A model generated the notes under the pieces. It worked only from the letters and a program-made list of their open reading frames with translations, searched no databases and was not told where the DNA came from. 64,000 nucleotides of DNA from Hyphomicrobiales bacterium (GTDB lineage: Bacteria; Pseudomonadota; Alphaproteobacteria; Rhizobiales; Rhizobiaceae). Position numbers and translations under genes: made by a program. Positions 1-6,670 of this stretch are shown piece after piece. How positions within the stretch are numbered: the stretch's first letter is position 1; each line of letters starts with the position of its first letter. The stretch is from the NCBI GenBank assembly GCA_017305935.1, contig JAFKJU010000023.1, positions 55,048 to 119,047 of the forward strand, given 5' to 3'.

Positions 1-504
1 GACGTCATGGTCAACAGCGCCGGCCTCGCCCGCCATGGCCCGGCGGTCGAGACCAGCCCTGCGGATTTCGATGCGGTATTCGGCGTCAATGTCCGTGGCG
101 CCTACTTTCTGACGCGGGCGGTGGCAAAACGGCTGATCGCGGCGGGACGGCCGGGCTCGCTGATCAACATCTCCTCGCAGATGGCCCATGTCGGCGGCAT
201 CGACCGCGCCGTCTACAGCGCCACCAAGCATGCCGTCGAGGGCTTTACCAAATCCATGGCCATCGAATGGGGCCCGGCCGGCATCCGCGTCAACACCATC
301 TGCCCGACCTTCGTGCGCACGCCGCTCACCGAGCCGACCTTCTCCAATCCCGAGCGTGTGCGGTGGATAAAGGAGAAAATCAAGCTTGGGCGTATCGCGT
401 CGGTTGAAGACATTATGGCAGCCGTCGCCTATCTTGCAACCGACGCCTCGTCGATGGTGACGGGTTCGGCCTTGATGGTCGATGGGGGATGGACGGCGGA
501 CTGA
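1..504 (+). CDS. SDR family oxidoreductase, 5' end outside window
   Basis: The frame is open from base 1, so the gene starts to the left of the window and only its C-terminal 167 residues are seen. It shows the classical short-chain dehydrogenase core: an NxxG-type strand (VNSAG), the catalytic Ser region (NISSQ), the YSATK motif (catalytic Tyr and Lys, about residues 70-74 of the visible part) and the C-terminal VTGSALMVDGG signature. The family performs NAD(P)-dependent oxidation or reduction of an alcohol/ketone in the cytosol; the substrate cannot be read. The stop codon overlaps the ATG of the LacI regulator by one base (TGATG), so the two are probably translationally coupled in one operon. 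Confidence 0.93.
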   Translation, partial: DVMVNSAGLARHGPAVETSPADFDAVFGVNVRGAYFLTRAVAKRLIAAGRPGSLINISSQMAHVGGIDRAVYSATKHAVEGFTKSMAIEWGPAGIRVNTICPTFVRTPLTEPTFSNPERVRWIKEKIKLGRIASVEDIMAAVAYLATDASSMVTGSALMVDGGWTAD

Positions 505-1523
505 TGGCGAACGAGAAGGTGACATCCAACGATGTGGCGCGGCTGGCGGGTGTCAGCCAGTCGGCGGTCTCGCGCTTCTTCACGCCCGGCACCTCGGTTT
601 CGAAGCGCACCGCCGAGAAGATCAAGGCCGCCGCCGAACAGCTCGGCTATCGCCCCAACGTGCTCGCCCGCTCGCTGATCACCGGCAAGAGCCGTATCAT
701 CGGCCTCGTCGTCGCCTATCTCGAAAACTACTTCTATCCCGATGTCGTCGAGCGGCTGTCGCGCTCGCTGCAGGACCAGGGCTATCATGTGCTGGTGTTC
801 ATCTCCTCGCTGGCCGCCGACAAGGTGGAGGAGATCACCCAGGAGATCCTCGATTACCAGGTGGACGGCATCGTGCTGGCCTCGGCCAACATGTCGTCGG
901 AACTCGCCGCGCGCTGCCATGCGTCGGGCGTTCCCATCGTGCTGTTCAACCGGCTGCAGGACGACGAGCGCCTGTCGGCGGTGACCTCGGACAATCTCGG
1001 CGGCGGCAGGCTGCTCGCCTGCCACCTGATCGAGACCGGCCGCCGCAAGCTCGCCTATATCGCCGGCTTCGAGGGCGCGTCGACCCAGCGCGACCGCGAG
1101 CGCGGATTTCTCGAAGGGCTGGCGGAGGGCGGCCTGCGGCTCTTTGCCCGTGACGTCGGCAATTTCCGCTACGAGGAAGCGCAGGCCGCCGCACGGCGGA
1201 TGTTTTCCGGCACGGAGCGGCCGGATGCCGTCTTCGTCTGCAACGACCACATGGCCTTCGCGGTCATGGACGTGCTGCGCTTCGAACTCGGCCTGAAAAT
1301 TCCGCATGATGTCTCCGTCGTCGGCTTCGACGACGTGCCGCCGGCGCGCTGGCCGGCCTATGACCTGACGACCATCCGCCAGAACGTCGACGACATGGTG
1401 GCCGAAACCGTCAACATCCTGCTGACCGCCATCGAGGAGCGGGATACGCCCGCCCGGCGCATCTGTCTCGACGGCGCGCTCGTCGTCCGCGGCTCCACTG
1501 CGTCAGTCGACATCAATTCCTGA
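504..1523 (+). CDS. LacI family transcriptional regulator
   Basis: A 339-residue regulator. The N-terminal LacI helix-turn-helix is clear (VTSNDVARLAGVSQSAVSRFF, then a hinge helix ending YRPNVLARSL), followed by a periplasmic-binding-like sensor domain with DGIVLAS, VVGFDDVP and a C-terminal VVRGSTA strand. An in-frame ATG lies 15 bases upstream at 489 inside the SDR gene; I prefer 504, which overlaps the SDR stop and puts the HTH at the usual distance from the N terminus. It is the natural candidate to bind the palindrome TTGCATACGTATNNAA seen at 1583 and 6566, so it probably controls the cupin-to-amidase genes and the divergent genes near 6.5 kb. Confidence 0.93.
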   Translation: MANEKVTSNDVARLAGVSQSAVSRFFTPGTSVSKRTAEKIKAAAEQLGYRPNVLARSLITGKSRIIGLVVAYLENYFYPDVVERLSRSLQDQGYHVLVFISSLAADKVEEITQEILDYQVDGIVLASANMSSELAARCHASGVPIVLFNRLQDDERLSAVTSDNLGGGRLLACHLIETGRRKLAYIAGFEGASTQRDRERGFLEGLAEGGLRLFARDVGNFRYEEAQAAARRMFSGTERPDAVFVCNDHMAFAVMDVLRFELGLKIPHDVSVVGFDDVPPARWPAYDLTTIRQNVDDMVAETVNILLTAIEERDTPARRICLDGALVVRGSTASVDINS

Positions 1524-1582
1524 TCCGATCTTGTGACCCCCGGCCCGAACGGCCGGGAGCCGCAGCCAACCGCGAACAAAAA

Positions 1583-1598
1583 TTGCATACGTATGAAA
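1583..1598. promoter_or_regulatory. Putative LacI-family operator, copy 1
   Basis: TTGCATACGTATGAAA is centred on a CG step with the perfect inner palindrome CATACGTATG, as is usual for LacI-family sites. It lies about 10 bases upstream of the cupin ATG and just ahead of its ribosome binding site, where a bound repressor would block transcription. The first 12 bases recur at 6566. Assignment to the LacI protein encoded immediately upstream is inference. Confidence 0.6.
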
Positions 1599-1608
1599 GG
1601 CTAGGAAA

Positions 1609-2580
1609 ATGCAGATCTCCCAGGCAGAAATGGAAAAACGCATCGTCCGCTATGGCGAATTGAAGCCCTGCCGCACCGCATTCATCGATGCGCATACACC
1701 GGGCTCGAACCAGAAAGAAAACTTCACCATCATTGGCGGCGGCGTCTCCGAAAGCGCCGACCAGCATGTGCATATCAAGGACACGCCCGGCTTCAACATC
1801 GGCGCCGCCGGCCAGCCGCCGAAATGCCGCAACTCGCTGCATTCGCATCGCACGGCCGAAGTCTTCTTCGTGCTGAAGGGACGGTGGCGCTTCTTCTGGG
1901 GCCGCTGGGGCAATGCCGGCGAAGTCGTGCTGGAGGAAGGCGATATCTTCAACATCCCGACCGGCATCTTTCGCGGCTTCGAGAACATCGGCACCGACTA
2001 CGGCATGATCATGGCCATCCTCGGCGGCGACGATGCCGGCGGCGGCGTCATCTGGGCGCCGCAGGTGATCGAGGACGCGAAGGATCACGGCCTCGTTCTC
2101 GGCGAAAACGGCAAGCTCTACGACAGCAAGAAGGGCCAGACGCTGCCGGATGGCGTCAAGCCGATGCCGCTACTGACCGACGAAGAGCTGAAAACCTTCC
2201 CGGAAACGCCGGTGCGCGACGTGGTGCGCGACTATGTCGCCCGCTACTGGGATCTGATGGCGCTGGCCGGCAAGGAGCCGGCGCGGGTGATCGGCGAAAA
2301 CGCGCTGCTGCGCGACAAGCCGGGTTTCGAGGTGGAGCTTCTGACCCGTGGCTCGATCCCGGAGGCGCCCTATGCCGTCGATCGTCACGAAGTCCTGATG
2401 GTCATGCGCGGCCATTGGCGCCTGACATGGGACGGCGGCGAAAGCATTCTCGCGCCCGGCGACACCTGCGCCGTGCCGCCCGGCCTCAGCCACGCGCTTG
2501 CCCCGTCGATGACCGGCGAAGCCAGCCTCTTCCGCGTGGTCAGCACCGCCGACAAGGCCGGCCCGACCTGGAAGGCCTGA
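1609..2580 (+). CDS. Bicupin protein
   Basis: A 323-residue protein with two cupin barrels. The N-terminal one (about residues 80-140) carries HSHRTAEVFFVLKGRW and a GDIFNIPTGIFRGF strand; the C-terminal one (about 255-315) carries DRHEVLMVMRGHWRLTWDGG and GDTCAVPPGLSHAL. His/Glu metal-ligand positions are present in the first barrel and less complete in the second. Bicupins of this size include gentisate dioxygenase-like enzymes as well as isomerases and binding proteins, so a metal-dependent enzyme is likely but the reaction is unknown. It is the first gene after the LacI regulator and carries the operator directly in front of it; RraA-like and amidase genes follow on the same strand. Confidence 0.85.
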   Translation: MQISQAEMEKRIVRYGELKPCRTAFIDAHTPGSNQKENFTIIGGGVSESADQHVHIKDTPGFNIGAAGQPPKCRNSLHSHRTAEVFFVLKGRWRFFWGRWGNAGEVVLEEGDIFNIPTGIFRGFENIGTDYGMIMAILGGDDAGGGVIWAPQVIEDAKDHGLVLGENGKLYDSKKGQTLPDGVKPMPLLTDEELKTFPETPVRDVVRDYVARYWDLMALAGKEPARVIGENALLRDKPGFEVELLTRGSIPEAPYAVDRHEVLMVMRGHWRLTWDGGESILAPGDTCAVPPGLSHALAPSMTGEASLFRVVSTADKAGPTWKA

Positions 2581-2653
2581 GATAACCCGTCCCTCCGCGA
2601 CGCTTGACCGCCGCGGAGGGACACGCTTTTGTCGAAGACAGGAGGCAGCTGCC

Positions 2654-3349
2654 ATGGGCGACCAACTTCTCACCCTCTTGCGTTCGGTGGATACGCCGAC
2701 CGTCTGCAATGCCATCGAGGTCGCCCAGGGCAAGCGCGGCTTCAACGCCTTTACACGCGGCACCTTCATCGCTTCGCGGCCGGAAGCGCCTGCCATCGTC
2801 GGTTATGCCCGCACGGCGAAGATCGCAGCGGCAATACCGACCACCGAGGATCCCGCGACCATCCGCACCCGGCGCATGGATTATTACCGCCATATGGCAA
2901 GCGGCCCGCGCCCCAGCCTTGCCGTGGTCGAGGATCTGGATTTTCCCGATGCCGTCGGCGCCTATTGGGGCGAAATCAATGCCAATATCCATCGCGGCTT
3001 CGGCATGTCCGGTGTCGTCACCAATGGCGTGATGCGCGATCTGGGCGACGTGCCCGCCGATTTCCCGATGATTGCAGGCTCGATCGGCCCGAGCCACGCC
3101 TTTGTGCGCGTCGAGGCGATCGGCGTGCCGGTCACCGTCCTCGGGCTGACGGTTTCGCCCGGCGATCTCGTCCATGCCGACCGGCACGGGGCGCTGGTCG
3201 TGCCGCCGGAGATCGTGCCTGTGCTGGCCGATTCCATCGAAAAACTGCGGCTGACCGAACGCCTGATCATCGAACCCTCCAAGGCCGCCGATTTCGATTT
3301 CGAGAAATTCGAGGCCGCCTGGGCGCGTTTCGAAGCGGCGCGCACCTGA
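2654..3349 (+). CDS. RraA family protein (HMG aldolase-like)
   Basis: A 231-residue protein of the RraA/dimethylmenaquinone methyltransferase-like fold. The signature region GVVTNGVMRDLGDV (about residues 118-131) holds the Arg-Asp pair that in 4-hydroxy-4-methyl-2-oxoglutarate aldolases binds substrate and metal, and the C-terminal GDLVHADRHGALVVPPEI motif is typical. Members act as class II pyruvate aldolases or oxaloacetate decarboxylases, or regulate RNase E; in a catabolic operon the aldolase/decarboxylase role is more likely. The start is supported by a GGAGG eight bases before the ATG. It lies between the bicupin and the amidase genes. Confidence 0.88.
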   Translation: MGDQLLTLLRSVDTPTVCNAIEVAQGKRGFNAFTRGTFIASRPEAPAIVGYARTAKIAAAIPTTEDPATIRTRRMDYYRHMASGPRPSLAVVEDLDFPDAVGAYWGEINANIHRGFGMSGVVTNGVMRDLGDVPADFPMIAGSIGPSHAFVRVEAIGVPVTVLGLTVSPGDLVHADRHGALVVPPEIVPVLADSIEKLRLTERLIIEPSKAADFDFEKFEAAWARFEAART

Positions 3350-3360
3350 GGAAGAGACTG

Positions 3361-3537
3361 ATGGACAAGGACAAGCCGCCGCGCATTGAAGATATCGAGG
3401 CCGCAGCCGCGCGCGACGGCATTCACCTTGCCAAAGAGCGCGCGCCTTTCGTGCTGGAAGGCACGCGCTTCCTCCATGACGCCGCCCGGCGCAACGAACG
3501 CCTGATCGCCGAGACCGAAGGAGCGGACGAGCCTTGA
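3361..3537 (+). CDS. Small AtzG-like (DUF4089-type) partner of the amidase
   Basis: A 58-residue charged, helical protein with no membrane segment, preceded by a GAGGAAG ribosome binding site. Its stop overlaps the TTG start of the amidase, so the two are translationally coupled. Small GatC-like proteins of this size placed directly before an AtzE-type amidase are known as AtzG, which is required to form the active amidase complex. Assignment rests mainly on size, position and coupling; sequence similarity could not be tested here. Confidence 0.6.
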   Translation: MDKDKPPRIEDIEAAAARDGIHLAKERAPFVLEGTRFLHDAARRNERLIAETEGADEP

Positions 3538-4895
3538 GCGCGTTGCTCGACCTTTCCATCTCCGAGGCCGCGCCAGCCCTGCGCCAGCGGCAGTTGTCCT
3601 CTGTCGATCTGACCGAGGCCTGCCTGGCGCGGATCGAAGCCCGCGATCCGATCTATCGCGCTTTCGTGCATGTGGCGGCCGAGCAGGCGCTCGCCGCCGC
3701 ACGCGCCGCCGATGCCGCCCTTGCGCACGGCGAAGACCTTGGCCCGCTGCATGGCATCCCCATCGGCGTCAAGGATCTGTTCGATACCGCCGATATGCCG
3801 ACAACCTACGGCTCCGACGTCTTTTCCGGGCACCGCCCGCAGGCGGATGCCGCCGTCGTCGCCCGGCTGCGTGCCGGCGGCGCCGTCATCCTCGGCAAGC
3901 TGGAGACCTATGAATTCGCCATGGTCGGCCCGGTCTTCGACCGCTCGACGCCGCCGGCCGCCAATCCGTGGAAGCCGGATCATTTCACCGGCGGCTCCTC
4001 CTCCGGCTCCGCCGCCGCCGTCGCCGGCGGCCTGCTGCGCACCGCGCTCGGCAGCGACACCGGCGGCTCAGCGCGTAGCCCCGCCGCCTATTGCGGCGTC
4101 GTCGGATTCAAGCCGACCTATGGCGCGCTGCCGCTGGACGGCGTTTTCCCGCTGTCGCCCAGCTTCGATCATGTCGGCTTTCTCAGCGCCTCGGTGACCG
4201 AGGCGTTGCTGACCTTCGATGCGATCTCCGGGCGCGCCGAAAAACTGGCCGGCAATCCCTTGCCCGATCTCACCGGCATCCGCGTCGGCTATGCACGAAA
4301 CTGGTTCGCGGTCGACCCGCAGACCCATCCCGCCATGCTCCCGGCAATGGATGCGGCCGCCTCGTTATTCTCCCTGCTCGGCGCCCGGGTCGAGGAAATT
4401 CCGCTTCCCGACGTCTCCCGGTTCGAAGCCGCCGGCGCCGTCATCATCCATGCCGAAGCCTATGCCGGCCACAAGGCGCTGATGGCGCAGCATGGCGAGC
4501 GCTACAGCCGCAAGGTTTTCCAGAACATCCTCTCCGGCCTGCTGCTCGACGAAACCGATCTCGAAACGGCGCGGCAGGCAGCCGTGCGCCTCACCGGTCA
4601 GGTCGATGCGCATTTCCACTCCGGCCATGACGTCATCCTGACCGCCAACACGCTGACGCCGGCCCTGCCCTTCCCCCACTTCCAGACGGATGCCGCCGTC
4701 TGGACGCCGATGCGCACGCTGGCCTTCAACGTCACCGGCCATCCGGTCTTCGCCCTGCCCGCCGGCTTTCACGAGGGCCTGCCGCTCGGCCTCCAACTCG
4801 TCGGCCCGCGCCATGGCGAGGCGCGCCTCGGCGCGATTGCGCAGGCCTATGAAGCCGCGACCGATTTCGCCGCAATCAAACCGCCCCTTCCCTGA
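3534..4895 (+). CDS. Amidase, GatA/AtzE type
   Basis: A 453-residue amidase-signature enzyme. The Ser-cisSer-Lys triad can be placed at Lys80 (GIPIGVKDLFD), Ser155 (FTGGSSSGSA) and Ser179 (GSDTGGSARSPA), with the spacing known from GatA. It hydrolyses an amide or carbamoyl bond in the cytosol. Translation appears to begin at a TTG that overlaps the stop of the AtzG-like gene (TTGA). A housekeeping GatA role is unlikely, since gatB and gatC are absent and the neighbours are catabolic genes. The substrate is unknown; no cyanurate-pathway genes (atzD, atzF) are nearby. Confidence 0.9.
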   Translation: MSALLDLSISEAAPALRQRQLSSVDLTEACLARIEARDPIYRAFVHVAAEQALAAARAADAALAHGEDLGPLHGIPIGVKDLFDTADMPTTYGSDVFSGHRPQADAAVVARLRAGGAVILGKLETYEFAMVGPVFDRSTPPAANPWKPDHFTGGSSSGSAAAVAGGLLRTALGSDTGGSARSPAAYCGVVGFKPTYGALPLDGVFPLSPSFDHVGFLSASVTEALLTFDAISGRAEKLAGNPLPDLTGIRVGYARNWFAVDPQTHPAMLPAMDAAASLFSLLGARVEEIPLPDVSRFEAAGAVIIHAEAYAGHKALMAQHGERYSRKVFQNILSGLLLDETDLETARQAAVRLTGQVDAHFHSGHDVILTANTLTPALPFPHFQTDAAVWTPMRTLAFNVTGHPVFALPAGFHEGLPLGLQLVGPRHGEARLGAIAQAYEAATDFAAIKPPLP

Positions 4896-4907
4896 ACCTG
4901 ATGAAAA

Positions 4908-4927
4908 GGCCCGGAGCGATCCGGGCC
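4908..4927 (-). terminator. Hairpin terminator serving the minus strand
   Basis: GGCCCGGA-GCGA-TCCGGGCC forms an 8-bp stem with a 4-base loop. On the minus strand it is followed by four T residues, so it fits termination of the HisD-family transcript after it has read through the repeat element. A mirror-image copy of the same hairpin stands at 5105. Confidence 0.6.
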
Positions 4928-4960
4928 ATCAGGCTACCGACAAGTCCCAAAACCTCTCCA

Positions 4961-5068
4961 CCGTCATACTCGGCCTTGTGCCGAGTATCCAGGCACGCAG
5001 AATAAATCCATTTTCGTCAATGGCTTGGTGAGCCTGAGCAGATCCTTGGGACATGTCCAAGGATGACG
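4961..5068. repeat. RIME-like palindromic intergenic element
   Basis: Two hairpins frame this segment: ATACTCGGC/GCCGAGTAT (4966-4988) and ATCCTTGG/CCAAGGAT (5042-5064). The outer bases read GTCAT... and ...ATGACG, which are inverted copies of each other. This layout matches the Rhizobium-specific intergenic mosaic elements found between genes in Rhizobiaceae. It lies between the convergent amidase and HisD-family genes. Confidence 0.65.
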
Positions 5069-5104
5069 TCGGATTGTGGAGCAAGGTTTGTCCGCAGGCT
5101 GATA

Positions 5105-5129
5105 GCCCGGATCGCTCCGGGCCTTTTTT
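5105..5129 (+). terminator. Rho-independent terminator, plus strand
   Basis: GCCCGGA-TCGC-TCCGGGC is followed by C and six T residues on the plus strand, a good intrinsic terminator for the amidase operon. It is the reverse complement of the hairpin at 4909-4926. Flanking bases (ATCAG..CT..CGACAA) are also shared in inverted orientation. Confidence 0.75.
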
Positions 5130-5134
5130 CCGTC

Positions 5135-6433
5135 TCAGCCTACCTTTTTCTGCAGCCGATCCAGCCGCAATTGCGCGGCGCGGCGATGGCCTTCCAGGCT
5201 TTCGCTGGCGCTCTGGCGGGCGGCGGGCGGGGCGACGGCGGCGACGCCGCGCTCGTCCAGCCACTGATGCGTGGCGATCTTGACATAGGCGCCCACCCAC
5301 AGGCCGCCGGTATAGCGGCCGGCGCCCATGGTCGGCAACGTATGGTTGGTGCCGCAGCACTTGTCGGAATAGACGACGCTCGCCAGTTCGCCGATGAACA
5401 GCGAGCCATAATTGCTGAGTTTTCGCGCGGTGGCCTGCGCATCCGCCGTGTGGACCTGCAGATGCTCGGCGGCGATAAAATCGGAATAGGCGATCATCGC
5501 TTCCTCGCTGTCGCAGACGACGATTTCTCCGTAATCGCGCCAAGCTTGAGCGGCCACCGGCGCGGTCGACAGCGTTTCGAGCTGGCGCTCCACTTCCTTC
5601 AGCGTCGCGGCGGCAAGACCCGCATCGGTGGTGATCAGGCCGACGCGGGTTTTCACGTCATGCTCGGCTTGGGCAAGCAGGTCGGTGGCGATCATTTCCG
5701 CATCGCCCGTGCTATCGGCGACGATGAAGATCTCCGAGGGGCCGGCAAGCTGGTCGATGCCGACGGGGCCGAACACCTGGCGCTTGGCCTCGTTGACGAA
5801 GGCATTGCCGGGGCCGACGATCTTGTTCACGGCCGGCACCGTTTCCGTGCCGTAGGCCATGGCGGCAATCGCCTGCGCGCCGCCGATGCGGAAAATCCGG
5901 TCGGCGCCGGACAGATGACAGCCGGCAATCATCGCCTTGTGCGCATTCGGCGGCAGGCAGGCCACGACCTCGGCGCAGCCGGCGACCTTGGCCGGCACGA
6001 TGATCATGATCGGCGCCGAGAGAAGCGGATAACGTCCGCCCGGAACATAGCAGCCGACCCGCTCGACCGGGATGACCCGGTGGCCGAGATGCAGGCCCGG
6101 CAGCAGCTCGATTTCCAGCGGCTGGATAGTCTTGAGCTGCGCCTCGGCAAAGTGGCGGACGTTGGAAATCGCAAATTCCGTATCGGCCCGCGTCTGCGGA
6201 TCGAGGCCGGCCAGCGCCTCCTCGCGCTCCTGCGGCGTCACCTCGAACACGTCGAGATCGGCCTTGTCGAACTTGCGGGAATAGTCGCGCACCGCCTCAT
6301 CGCCGCGCTTGCGCACATCGGCGATGATTTCGGCGACCAGCGTTTCCACCGAGGCGTTGTCGCCTATCGAATCGCGCTCCGGGGCCTTCGCATAATGGGT
6401 GCCGGCGACCGGCGTCTTCCTGTCCTGGTTCAT
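5135..6433 (-). CDS. HisD-family NAD-dependent dehydrogenase, catabolic paralogue
   Basis: A 432-residue member of the histidinol dehydrogenase family. It has the zinc-binding region LLAQAEHD, the EHLQVHT segment, CCGTNHTLPTMGAGRYTGG and a late IATHQWLDERG histidine. Its location in a LacI-linked catabolic cluster and the KCCGTNH variant point to a paralogue such as sulfopropanediol dehydrogenase (HpsN) rather than the biosynthetic enzyme; the substrate is probably an amino- or hydroxy-alcohol oxidised to the acid. The ORF extends 17 codons further upstream, but the internal ATG at 6433 has GGAG at proper spacing. It is divergent from the hydrolase-SnoaL gene and shares the operator at 6566. 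Confidence 0.88.
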   Translation of the reverse strand: MNQDRKTPVAGTHYAKAPERDSIGDNASVETLVAEIIADVRKRGDEAVRDYSRKFDKADLDVFEVTPQEREEALAGLDPQTRADTEFAISNVRHFAEAQLKTIQPLEIELLPGLHLGHRVIPVERVGCYVPGGRYPLLSAPIMIIVPAKVAGCAEVVACLPPNAHKAMIAGCHLSGADRIFRIGGAQAIAAMAYGTETVPAVNKIVGPGNAFVNEAKRQVFGPVGIDQLAGPSEIFIVADSTGDAEMIATDLLAQAEHDVKTRVGLITTDAGLAAATLKEVERQLETLSTAPVAAQAWRDYGEIVVCDSEEAMIAYSDFIAAEHLQVHTADAQATARKLSNYGSLFIGELASVVYSDKCCGTNHTLPTMGAGRYTGGLWVGAYVKIATHQWLDERGVAAVAPPAARQSASESLEGHRRAAQLRLDRLQKKVG

Positions 6434-6565
6434 GATTGCTCCGCTTTCATTCGAGGTCTCGGCCCGGCAGCCGGATTTTTCCACACATCTACCCGGTCCG
6501 CGCGGACGGTCATCCGGCGGTCGACAAGGCGCGCAAATCTGCTGCTTTCGTTCGGCAATTTGTTA

Positions 6566-6581
6566 TTGCATACGTATTCAA
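6566..6581. promoter_or_regulatory. Putative LacI-family operator, copy 2
   Basis: TTGCATACGTATTCAA is a near-perfect 16-bp palindrome (TTGnATACGTATnCAA) in the gap between the divergent HisD-family and hydrolase genes. It shares 12 consecutive bases with the site at 1583, so the same regulator probably controls both promoters. Confidence 0.65.
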
Positions 6582-6670
6582 AATCTGCCAGTCTTTTTTC
6601 CGACAGCATGATCGAACGTGTCGAAGAGGGTCGAACCGAGATATTCTCGCGGCCGCCTTCCGTTCGAGGG

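Noticed and set aside
5135..6433. Biosynthetic histidinol dehydrogenase (hisD)
   Set aside because: No other histidine genes are nearby, the setting is catabolic and some family motifs deviate, so a paralogue is more likely.
5063..6607. Long plus-strand frame that continues 5' of the hydrolase-SnoaL ORF
   Set aside because: It lies antisense to the HisD-family gene, which has all family motifs; the open frame is a by-product of high GC codon bias.
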